Positions 11,582 through 23,200 of a stretch of DNA of 64,000 nt are shown piece by piece. Under the pieces are notes generated by a model. The model worked only from the letters and a program-made list of their open reading frames with translations, did not search any database and was not told the DNA's origin. Each line of letters starts with the position of its first letter. Within the stretch, counting starts at the first letter, position 1. Source of the DNA: Phallusia mammillata (Eukaryota; Chordata; Ascidiacea; Phlebobranchia; Ascidiidae); the NCBI GenBank assembly GCA_003260075.1, contig QLIY01000185.1:1-64000 (forward strand), given 5' to 3'. Made by a program: the position numbers and the translations under genes.

Positions 11582-12034
11582 CCTGCTGTCTCAGCTGTAA
11601 ATAGGCACAGGACCGTGCAAAATTGCGCAGTAATTCCTCATCTGGCTTGGCGGATGGAGAATGAACAGACCATGCTGGTGCTTTCTTCGTGTGCTCAGAC
11701 TTGAGGGTGACGCACAAGTGGCGCACCCAAAACATGACTCAGTTCACTACAACCGTATATTAGTGGTCTTTGTAGTGTATTTGAAGCTTAAGTTTGCTTG
11801 ACGAGTCGTTATAATATATCACACTGACTGTGTTAAAGCTTCAGTTACAATTGAACACCCAATGTCTTGTGCGCAGTACATTTATTTGAAGAACACTACG
11901 AACTCAACATTGCTAACACCAACTCTACACTAAACCTAATCATGCAATAAAACTGTACAAAAGTCAATAGTTCACAAAAATCAAGGTATACATGACGGGA
12001 AATTAAATTATGTGACTTCATTCTGCACGAACAA

Positions 12035-12618
12035 TTAGTACTCATTGCTTTCGTCATCGCGTACGACGATAATGTTTTTGGTGAGAACAATCTTCATTTC
12101 TGTGTCCGTCGAGTCACTTAGGTTATCTGGAGGAAGAAAAATAGCAGAAAAAGATTGAACAATCACTAAAAATCAAATAATGAAATAACATAAATTACAA
12201 CTGCAAGTTATACTCTTATACCTTCAGACGTATCCGTTGCACTTTCGACCTCCGTTATGGTAGTGGTTTTTACAATCTGTTGACATTAAAATGTGAAGTT
12301 TAAAGGGGCGTAATTTGTTGTGTCGAATATGGCAGAAAAGTGGAAGAAAGCTACCTTGGAGGTGACATGATGAACTTTAGTTGTTTCCAATACCGTTGTG
12401 GAACTATGCTGTACACCTACAAGGCCGTCCTTTTCTGATTCCCATTGAACCATCATCTGCTGAGAACCATTGTCGATGACGCAGCTAATAAATAGAAATA
12501 GTAACCAGCCTTTGATTTTGGTTCTAAAAAAAACTTTTGAAAAGTTCACCTCTCCATTCTCCTTGAACAATAAGTCCCAACTTCCAGTCCGTTTCCCATA
12601 AACTGCTCTTTATTATCA
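12035..12618 (-). pseudogene. Orphan 3' end of a PRD gene: four open exons ending in a stop
   Basis: Four exons splice in frame: 12618-12550 (69 nt), 12484-12355 (130 nt), 12276-12222 (55 nt) and 12126-12035 (92 nt, ending SNEY and TAA). The first ends in RRMER with a phase-2 donor, like the ELMER exon of the PRD cassettes. The second starts CVIDNGSQQ, like the CVIDQDTGL exon. They therefore look like the tail of a PRD gene, but no matching upstream exons were found. Two readings are possible: an alternative 3' end of the large gene, whose exons 33 and 34 also end in phase 2, or the remains of a decayed paralogue. All four frames are still open, which slightly favours function; the PRD motifs are heavily eroded, which favours decay. 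Confidence 0.5.
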
Positions 12619-13793
12619 CTGAAAAATGTACACCCTATCGTTGTACATAATCGGAGACTTTTTTGCTCTGAATCATTCACAAAGTTTATTACACCTCATA
12701 TAAAAGACAAGTTAAGTTGGTGTTTTTCGTGCAGTTAAAATTTGGTACGTATAGTCCTACCAGGCTTGGCATTATAAAAATAGATGCAATATGTGTGGAA
12801 AGCCGGGAGAAGTGCTTAAATTTTCCATAATGTTTGATAGAGTTGGCGCCAGAAATGAAAATCAACGGAAATTGATATCAATCCTCAATCCACACCTTCA
12901 CATGTTGAACAAATTTATAAATAACACGCACCTTTGTCGTAGTAGAACGCGAATCACTGTGTCTGATATAGAGGATTCGCCTGACTGCCTACGTACGACT
13001 TTATCAAAGGTCAATCCAGTTTGGTAAAGTTCAAACGCCGCCCAGTCCTCTGAGAAAAGCCCATGAACAGTCAAAATTAGTCACGTACACTTGGCACTGA
13101 AGAATATATTGACAGTGCATAAATAGGCTCATTTCTTACCATTTGTGCTCAAATGTGATTGTTTCGAATTCTCGTGGTTCCTACAGACTTTAAAAGTGCA
13201 GTGCCAAGACCTTTTTCAAAGTGAAAATGTGTTGCCCAATTATCCGCCATGCACCGTTGAACCAAACTACGACTATTAGTGTGTATTGAATCGTAACGAC
13301 GTGCCAACTTTTCCAGTTGAATATCTGTTTAACTGTAAAGGCAGTTTGGGATATGTACAACTACATACAAACACCACTTCATCAGACTTGTAATACGCAG
13401 TGATGCTTTTTCTCGTTGACATTCCTTGAGTTTTTGTCATTAAATTAACAGCAAGAATTCTCGCAATTGATTTACTGGCTATTTATCGTCTTACAACAAA
13501 GTATTTCTTCGTCATATGCGTTTGTTATTTGTGAGTTTCTCTACGGGGCACGAATACACGATGAATAGCGTACAAGAAAAGTGCAGCGTGTCAGTCAAAT
13601 AACAATTACAAAAGAAGTTGTCAATTCTACGCGAACAGGAACTGTCAGGTTGAAAAGCGGGGGTACATGAAAAGTGAAGCATGCAGTGTGCACAAAGAAG
13701 CAAAAGTCTTTACAAACAAAGGCAAGAAATACTACAAGCGTGGAATACAAATCTAATCAAGCATGAACTGTAACAGGCGGTCACGTAATCCAA
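12619..13793. other. Spacer after the large PRD gene
   Basis: The 1.2 kb between the stop of the large PRD gene and the next PRD-like exons holds no convincing exon on either strand. Only short open frames without splice support or family motifs are present. It should contain the 3' UTR and polyadenylation signal of the large gene, which I could not place with confidence. Confidence 0.4.
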
Positions 13794-14362
13794 CTAACTC
13801 TCTTCCTCGAAGTCGCCCTCCTGTGCGATCAGCTGCTTGGCAGTTTCCTCGTCAATGAGCTTGAACTTGAGAGCTTCCTGCACTGTCATCTCGTTGCCCG
13901 TGTTCGGATCCACGATCACCACCCTCCGGCTGAGGATCGCTGGAGGACTACTCGGGATCGCCGTTGGAGGAGGAGAAGTCGAGGATGTGGAAGCCACTGC
14001 TAATGCTGGAAAAACCAACCCACAAAATAAAGTGTCAAATATGTACAAGGATGCATAAACTGTTGCCACCAGGAGTACTACACATAAGCTCAACAACGTG
14101 ATTGCGATAAAAATCACAAAAAACTTCATTTAAAATCATTTAAAAACCATACTCATCGCCCAAATAAAGTATCAAATATGTACAAGGATACATAAACTGT
14201 TGCCACAGGCGTACTGAATAACGTAATTGAGACAAAAATCAAATAAAAGATAATCTGTAATTTATCTGTAAAAAAATCCATATTTCATTGCCCAACTAAC
14301 TAACCTGCTGGCGGCTCTCCCTTTCTTGACCTTCGCTTCTTTCTCTTCTTTGTTTCTACCAC
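13794..14362 (-). CDS. Exons 36-37: basic linker and C-terminal single plakin repeat
   Basis: Exon 36 (14305-14362) encodes a strongly basic stretch ([10 protein letters not shown]). Exon 37 (13794-14005) encodes a Ser/Pro-rich stretch, then [17 protein letters not shown] and [10 protein letters not shown], which matches one plakin repeat, and ends FEEES before a TAG stop. The phase-1 junction between them is canonical. A lone terminal repeat after the PRD array fits the habit of the plectin family, in which repeats also occur outside the globular PRDs. Confidence 0.82.
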
Positions 14363-17138
14363 CTAAAATGATCGTTTACTTTTAGTTGATTGTTGCTCAC
14401 AAAAAACTCCTGCTTGGCTACATGAGTATCCAAACCTCTGTAGTGAGCTTGGCTTGTGCCTTTTCCCGAATCTTCTTCGTATCAGGTTCTGGTTCGAATG
14501 GTCGCACGTTCTGCGTTACGGTTCCTCCTTCGGTCATTAAGAACAGTAGATTGGTGTCCTTGTCCAGAACACATCTATTTCGCAAGTGATAAAACGTTAT
14601 ACAACAAGGTAGTGCACAACCATTGAATGCAACTGTGATTTGAGGCAAAACACAGGTTAGTCTGCTCATAAGCTTTACAGAGAATATTTAGGAATACCTT
14701 CCCATCAGTTCCGAATAGTTCAGATTCTCTCCAGTCATGGGATCAAAATAGCTCGTTGTTTCGCGTTTCTCCATTTTCTTTGCCAGACCGGAATCAATCA
14801 TACCTCTCTTTAGCGCCACCTGGACGCTAATGCGAACAGGACTTTTGATGTCGACTATGCCTCCAGTGGCGATTTGTGCCTCCAACAGTCTGACGAAAAT
14901 CAAAAGGATTGACATTGTTGAAGATCAGTTTTGGCATATTTGTCAATTAAATGTGACAAACCTAATTGCATGTCTTTCCACCACAAGATGTCGCGCCATA
15001 GCATCACATAGAGACAAAACCTCACGCTTGAAAGGTTCTCGGTAGCCGGTTACGGCTCGATGAGCACGTGTCACAACGTCTTCAAATTCACTGCCGAAAT
15101 GATAAAAGATTTTAAATAAATATGAAAGTGCGAAGATTGACGTATTTTACCTGTCAATCACGCCTATGCGTATCGCGGTTTCCAGGGAGACCGATTTGCC
15201 TGACTGGACATCCATGATCTTTCCACAAGCCGCCTGTGCTTCAAGAAGTTCGAACGCTGTGCCTTTGCGAATGAGACCAGCGCGACTTGCTTCAACAATG
15301 CTCATCTTTTCACCTAGACATTTTATGCAAACATACAAAATAATTAAACCTAAATGTATCATTCTTAAGAGTTTTTTTACGCGTCCAAATTGGCCATTTA
15401 GGCAATCATGCTGTACAATAACCAATGTTTAATGCAGATAAAAGTCCGTGTTCTTCACAACACAGCATACGACTGCTAAATTTAAAGGCCTCAAGAATTT
15501 AGTTTAAAGCGCCAGTTTTGACTTTATTGTTCAATGACCGGACCAATCATCTTAAGTTACCCCCCCCCCATTGACGTATTTTACCTGTCAATCACGCCTA
15601 TGCGTATCGCGGTTTCCAGGGAGACCGATTTGCCTGACTGGACATCCATGATCTTTCCACAAGCCGCCTGTGCTTCAAGAAGTTCGAACGCGGTGCCTTT
15701 GCGAATGAGACCAGCGCGACTTGCTTCAACAATGCTCATCTTTTCACCTAGACATTCAATGCAAACATTCGATATTGTTAATTGTATGTCTTTACGAGCC
15801 TTACAAATATTGGCCATTAGGCCGCCATACTGTGCAACCACCAAGGTTTAATGCAGGCAAAAGTACTTAGAGGGTGTTGTTTACTACCGGCTACGAATCA
15901 TAATTTCTTAGGTCTAATCTAGTTTGTTTACAGCGTGGATAATTAACTTTTATACTCTATGACCGGAACAATCAGCTTGAATTTGCATTGCAAACCTTTT
16001 GAACAAAACGTAAACAATACCTGTAGTCGAGCTTATGATACCAGCAATAGGCATCGTCCCGTCCACGTAAACTTTTAGATGGGCGACCATGTCTTTCACC
16101 TCATCAGTTGTCATCAGCCCCTCGTCATATTTCTGAGCAGTGTTGCTGTCCAGTAGATCGGCTGCGAGAAGATCAGCAAGCAGCACCTGACGCTTTGTGG
16201 CTGATTCAAAGACCACCTGTGTGAAATTTTAAAGTTGAGGTAGTATTTTATTAAGAGTAGGCTGTGTTAGTGTGGAAAGAAGAAACATAATACGTTACCT
16301 TTGAATGTTTCAATGCTGCCCCCCCCCCCCAACAATACCTGTAGTCGAGCTTATGATACCAGCAATAGGCATCGTCCCATCCACGTAAACTTTAAGATGG
16401 GCGACCATGTCTATCACCTCATCAGTTGTCATCAGCCCCTCGTCATACTTCTGAGCAGTGTTGCTGTCCAGAAGATCGGCTGCGAGAAGATCAGCAAGCA
16501 GCACCTGACGCTTTGTGGCTGATTCAAAGACCACCTGTGTGGAATTTTTTAAAACCAAAAATAAATATTGCAGAGAAGGCTGTGTGAGTCTGGAAGGAAC
16601 AAACAAACTACCTTTGAATGTTTCAATGCCGCTCTTGAGCGTGTTACACGGAAGGGTAACAGCCTTAACCCGGTGTCCTTGTCCACCACACATCTGAAAA
16701 CAAACAAACAAATTAATGGTTAAATATATGCATACAATAGCAACATATCTCGACACAATTATAAATCAACCACCAAAACTGTTTTTGAGGTTAAAAGTTT
16801 AGTGCACTACCTTTCCATCAATTCGAGATAGGTCAGATTTTCCTCTGTGTTCGGGTCAAAGAATCCTCTCGTGTCGTCTGAAGGATCTTCCAGAACATTA
16901 TGCAACCTTTCATCAAACAGACCCCGCTCAAAGGCGACCTCTACCGGAAGACGATGGTTGGCGTTAGGATCAATAATTCCTACATGAAAAGAACAACGAT
17001 TTATTGGCAACGTTTTCAAAAAAATCAAATTTATGATCTCAGTCAACTGTAAAACACATTTAGTGACGTTGCACCGCACAGACGTTCCCGATATTGGAAT
17101 ACGAAAAACAGATTTGAAAATGCAAAATATGTTGCTGA

Positions 17139-17220
<82 letters not shown>

Positions 17221-20200
17221 TTTCGTCGATCTTAACGACTGGCAAGTTGGCCACCCCTGGTATATATCATTAGTAATAGTTCATTATTTAATTAGAAAAG
17301 GGTTTCCTCGTCCCAGCTGTAAACTATATCACTATACCTCCAGTAGCAATCTGAGCTTCAAGGAGTCGTATTCCATGATTTTCAACTACCAATCCTCGTT
17401 TCATAGCAGCAAACAGTGACAGAGGTTCCTTACTCAAACGAGTCTTATATCCGTACACAGCTCTTTCAGCCCTGCAACAAAACTTGTCTTTGAAAAAAAA
17501 TATTGACTCATGTCGTTTACGGGCGAAATTTACCGGGTCAGTACAGCTTCAAACTGTCGGTCGATAACGCGCTTTTGCGAAGCTTCCTCGACTGACATTC
17601 TCTCAGCCGTTTGTGGGTCAATGATACGACCGGTCGCAGCTTGTGCTTCCAGCAAACTAATCGAGGTTCCTGTATAAACACAAAAAATAAAGGTATTTCA
17701 CGTGGTAAATAAAGCTTGTCAAAATATTCTGTGAAGGTAGTTTAATAAAGACAAAAAGGGTTCACGACATTTTCATTATTATCCGATACCGTAAAAATTC
17801 TAATAATGATTAGAGATTTGGTCTATTAACCTCTTCTAATCAATCCTTGTTTCCAGGCATCATAAATTGAAATCTTGTCCCCAGTATCGGACATAAGCAG
17901 TCCAGCAATCGGTTCAGCTCCAACCAAGTATTGTTCCAACGATTTCTCAACCACTGACTGTTCAATTTCACCTATAAAATGTGGTGCATAAGATTTGTTT
18001 CAACAAAGAATGTTTTTTGACTTTTGACCCGAAACCTACCTTCTTCCAGTTTTTCGATTGTTGATTCAGTGACGACACCAGCTTTGAGGAGGTCATCTAT
18101 GGTCACTTGCCTCTTCCAGCCTGACAAAAACTTGATATCTTTCCGCGATTTCCTGTAATACACAATAGTTAAAAGAAATGGTACCAAAATGTTTGACGAA
18201 ATTGTCTCAGAAACAACCTTCGTTTTTCGTGTGTTGTTGTGGTAACAATCACTTCTTCCATGGTGACAGTAGTTGTCGATGAATCCTGTTCTTTCTTGGT
18301 CTCTTCCGAAATCTACATCGTGATTGAATACAATACGTATTAATCTTAAGTTGGATTCATGTTGTACATCTGAGGCAAGATATAAAACTTTTGGAACAAA
18401 GGTATAGCAATATAGGCGTTTCAATTTCAATTTTGTTTGACTCATGGAGTATCAAAGTTTGTACAGATTTTGTTACTTTGTTCTAGACAGCAATGCTCAC
18501 AAAAAAAACGCTTTTGTCAGACGAAGTATTATTAGATCCTCCAAACGTTGAAGTAAAACTTGTTTATTGCACTGACCTCTGACACGACCATTTTTCCTTC
18601 GTCAGAAGATGATGAAGACGAAGATGAAGTTCTAGTCCGTGGCTCTATAATAAAAAAATCATTTACATTTCATCCCATGTTTATGTACTGCTTAAACACG
18701 ATGATGTTTGCCTGCCAGTATCACTTGAAATTGCATGTCCGAAGCCACAATCTTACCTTGTTGCACAACATGAGCAGCACTTGTCGTAACAACTTCTTCA
18801 GAAGCTTTTGTAACTTTTTCAGCAGTTTTGACTCGGAATGGGAGCAACCTTAAGCCTGTGTCCTGGTCAATCACACACCTGCAAAGCAATTTAAGACCTT
18901 GTGTCACTGTCACAGTAGTAACAAAAATCACATAACACAAAATCAGTGCATTTAACTTTTAATTTCTAATGGCCTGTAGTGTTTTAATCGAAGTTGTAAA
19001 TTGGACCACAGCTTTTCAGGTCGGGCTAAGGCTTGATTTGGACGTGATTTTACACTAAGCCACATTGATGTTGTAACTTCAACCTGGCAAATTTAATACT
19101 TAACACTTTTTCATCCAATTTTTTATGTTCGATCCGGGTTTCGGGCCTCCATTACAGGCCAGCTTACCAGTCACACTTTTTATGTAAAACAAATGGTCAG
19201 TCTATTTTTATGCCCTTAGCTAACGTTAAGGACGTTACAAAGTGGATCACCTTTCCATTAGTTCAAGATAGGTAAGATTTTCTTCTGTGTTCGGGTCGAA
19301 GAATCCTCTTGTATCGTCCGACGGATCCTCAAGAATCTCATGCAGCCTCTCGTCAAACAAACCTCGCTCAAAGGCGACCTCTACCGGCAAACGATGATTC
19401 GCTTTTGGATCCACAATTCCTAGACATCAAAATGAAAAAAATAGTGACATAACGGTGCCAAAATTATACTTGGATAGCTTTAGTAATTTTATTCGTACCT
19501 CCAGTAGCTATCTGTGCTTCTAGTAATCTAATTCCATGATTTTCGACTACCAGTCCACGATTCATCGCCTCGAATAAAGACAGAGTTTCGTTTCCACCGC
19601 GTGCTCTGTATCCAATCACAGCCCGCTCAGCTCTGCAAAATGAAACACAGCAATTGTTGTTAACCACCGACCAAGGTAACAAGTTGCCTGTAGTACATAC
19701 CTGGTCAACACAGCCTCAAACTGCCTGTCAATTACTCCACTTTCGGATGCATCATGAACAGACATTCTATTAGCGGTCTTAGGATCAATAATGCGACCAG
19801 TGGCTGCTTGTGCTTCAAGTAAACTGATGGATGTTCCTGTTAAAATAGTTACATTTTGTCGATACTATAAAAGAATTATACAGCTATTCAGTTAAGTAGA
19901 AAGCATTTTGTAGTTTGTAAATATAAAAAAAGACTCAATAGGGCTATCCACCTCTTCTAATAAGTCCCTGTTTCCAAGCATCATAAATGGAAATCTTATC
20001 TCCTGTATCGGACATAAGCAGCCCAGCAATAGGTTCGGCTCCCACCAAGTATTGTTCCAATGATTTTTCGACCTCAGACTGTTCAATTTCACCTGTTCGA
20101 AAAATTGCTTGCCTTTCAATATATGACAAGTTTGTGTGGTCAGTTTGAATTTGTGACTTTACCTCCTTCAAGTTTTTCGATCGTGGACTCAGTGACTACA

Positions 20201-23200
20201 CCAGCTTGGTATAGATCTTCCAATGTAACTTGCCTATTCCAACCCGACATAAAGTGAATGTCTCTCCTCGATTTTCTGCAAGAATATTAAATTACGAACA
20301 CATTCTTTTGCTATGACACGTTTTATCGACACAAACCTTCGCTTTTCTTGGCTAGTAGTTGTTACAATCATCTCTTCAGTGGTTACTACGGTAGTTGACA
20401 ATTCTTGTTCTTTTTTGATATCTTGTGAAATCTAAAAGGTAATGTCATATTAGTCAACACAAGTTTTTATAAATATATTTTAAATTATGTCGATTATTGT
20501 ACAAAAGGCTTTGCGGATGATTTGTTTAACAATAGACAAGCACAACATAGGGAACAATCTTTGAATTATTTATGAACTATGAAACAAAACATGAAGATTA
20601 CCTCTGATACATAGCGTTTGTCCTTATCCGAATCTGATGATGTCCTTCTAGGTTCTTTTTAAAAAAAATAAAAATTGAGTAACACACCATTTTTTCACGT
20701 CCAGCAAAAATGGTAAATGCACAAAGATTTCCCAAAGCATAAAGTAAATCGAAAATCACCTTGTTGTACAACTTGGGCCTCACTCGTTGTAACAACTTCC
20801 TCAGATGGTTCGGCAACTTTTTCAGCGGGTTTCGCCTTAAACGGAAGCAACCTCAGCCCTGTATCTTCATCGATAATGCATCTGAATGCAAGGTTTCAAG
20901 TAATCATTTTTGGTAACAGCACTTTTATCAAAGTTAGAAAATGTCTGGTCAAAAACAATTTTGGAATTTTTAAAAGTTTGTAAAGTCACTGTAACACTCT
21001 TGGTAATAACCTTTCCATCAGTTCTTGATAAGTAAGATTTTCCCCTGTGTTGGGGTCAAAGAATCCTCTTGTATCATCCGATGGATCTTCCAGAATATTA
21101 TGCAGCCTTTCATCGAAAAGACCACGCTCAAAGGCGACCTCCACCGGTAGACGATGGTTGGCCTTTGGATCAACGATTCCTGAAAAACAAAACATGTTTG
21201 TATGGGTTTTGTCACCAGCAACATACACTTTTGTAACGCAAAAAACTCACCACCAGTGGCTATTTGCGCCTCTAGTAACCTAATTCCGTGGTTTTCCACC
21301 ACTTGACCATTGTTCATTGCTTGAAACAACGACAACATTTCGTCTCCTCTTCGAGCCCTGTATCCTATCACTGCCCGTTCAGCTCTAAGAAAAAGTAGGT
21401 TTAATAGAATTTTGTTCACTAAGTAGCTTACGTAATTTAGCCACATGTCTGTCTGCTAAAGTATTTTTTCTATTTACTCTTTTGTTTACTCTATGAATGT
21501 AACATGTGTTACCTTGTTAGAACTGCCTCAAACTGTCGGTCAATGATTTTATTTTCCGACGCTTCTTTTACCGACATTCGATTTGCATTTCTAGGGTCGA
21601 TAATGCGACCTGTTGCAGCTTGTGCTTCCAACAAGCTGATTGAAGTACCTGAAAGCAAATTATCGAATCCCGATCACATTTTAACCAATTAAAATCTACC
21701 TGTGGGACTTTCTCATTATAAGTTTATTGCTTCAGAGTTCAGACATAAGTAGACCTTGCAATTACCTCGTCTGATAAGACCCATCTTATAAGCGTCAAAT
21801 ATGGAAATCTTCTTTCCAGTGCCTTCCATTATAAGCCCAGCAATAGGTTCGTTGCCGACCAAATACAATTGAAGTGACTTCTCAACATCTGCTTCCGAAA
21901 TTTTCCCTGTTGCAACAATCAACACAAAAAGTTAAGGACTTAAACTTCCATCACTTTACTTCCGGTGAGAGCCATTTTCGACTTTTGCTAATGTTGAGTG
22001 ATCATGCAGTAGTTAGATGTGTATGTTAAATTTCAACAAACCTGTTTCCAGTTCTGTCACTGTAGTCTCCGTCACGATACCGGCTTGGTAGAGGTTATCC
22101 AAGGTCACCTGTCGGTTCCAGCCTGATGTAAATCGAATATCGGCGCGAGATTTTCTGCTTAAAATATTGGTTAAAGATTATCAAGATAATAATTGACAAC
22201 AGGTATCGAAATTATTGTAGAATTAATATTCAGAAAAAAATCATTACTACCTGGAAAAAAACGTTCAAGAAACCAATTGATCCAAATTATATAATATTTT
22301 AATGCTTACCGCCTTTCCTCCGGTTCTACAACTCGTTCCTTAGTTACAATGGCAGTTACAGAGGACGTGTATTTCTTATCTTGTTCTATTTCAACTTTCT
22401 TGTCAAAGTCCTTCGCCATCATTGTTACCGAGTGAGTTTGCGTCTGACCGTCAACCTGGGGATGCAAGATAGAAAAAGCTCGCAACAAAGGTTGTGTGTT
22501 TTCACTTAGTTTGTGCTAAGAAAGTAAAACATGATTTTCTTTTATAAAAACCTTATGATAAATTATTACCCTTGTTTCGGAAATCTCATCTTCAGAAGAT
22601 GACGATGAAGAGCTTGATGACATTTTGTCTGCCAAAGAAGAACAAAATAAGCAAAATCGCAAACAAGTGTATTGTAAAAACTATAATCAAAGACAAATAT
22701 ATGTCACCTGTTTGGACACCGATGGCGACATTATGCATTTTGGCCTCATCTTCTGATTCTGATGTAGTCATTGCCGTGGCTGTTGTTGCTGTAAACACAA
22801 ACAATAAGTAAACATACCTTCGAGCAAATAAACCACGAATGACCAACTTGTATGAACGTCTTCTTTCACGAGTTCACGAACAACGACGTCATCTTTCACT
22901 AGTTCACGAACAACGTGGTGCTTTGTGACGTCGCGGTTCGGTGACGTGGTCCTCTCGATAATCGTCGTGGTGATGTGACGTCCATGCTCTTGGTTGGTGA
23001 CGTCATAATAGTACTCGCTTGAAAACGATTTTCCGTCGCTGACCAACTCCTGTGGAATGTCGGTAGAAGTAGCAATTTCCCTTGTTCCTGCATCAGGCAG
23101 AGATACAGTCGAAGAAGATGAAATGGGTCTTGTCTGGGTAGCTTGGACTTCCTTATGAGTAGTTGTAATTATTATTTCTTCCTCTTCTGAGCTCTCTGAT

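Noticed and set aside
11499..11735. 78-codon frame starting MFWVRHL upstream of the second PRD gene
   Set aside because: It runs in a different frame through exon 1; the shorter frame starting at 11581 has a hydrophobic anchor, a proper donor and a phase that fits exon D.
17033..17419. Frame with a long poly-Pro (plus) or poly-Gly (minus) tract
   Set aside because: The tract is the 77-nt C-run filler; the rest is intron and an antisense view of a PRD exon.
22768..22805. Extension of the large Ser-rich exon past 22818 into [11 protein letters not shown]
   Set aside because: A GTATGT donor at 22817-22812 and an acceptor just before 22788 splice this out and restore the downstream frame.
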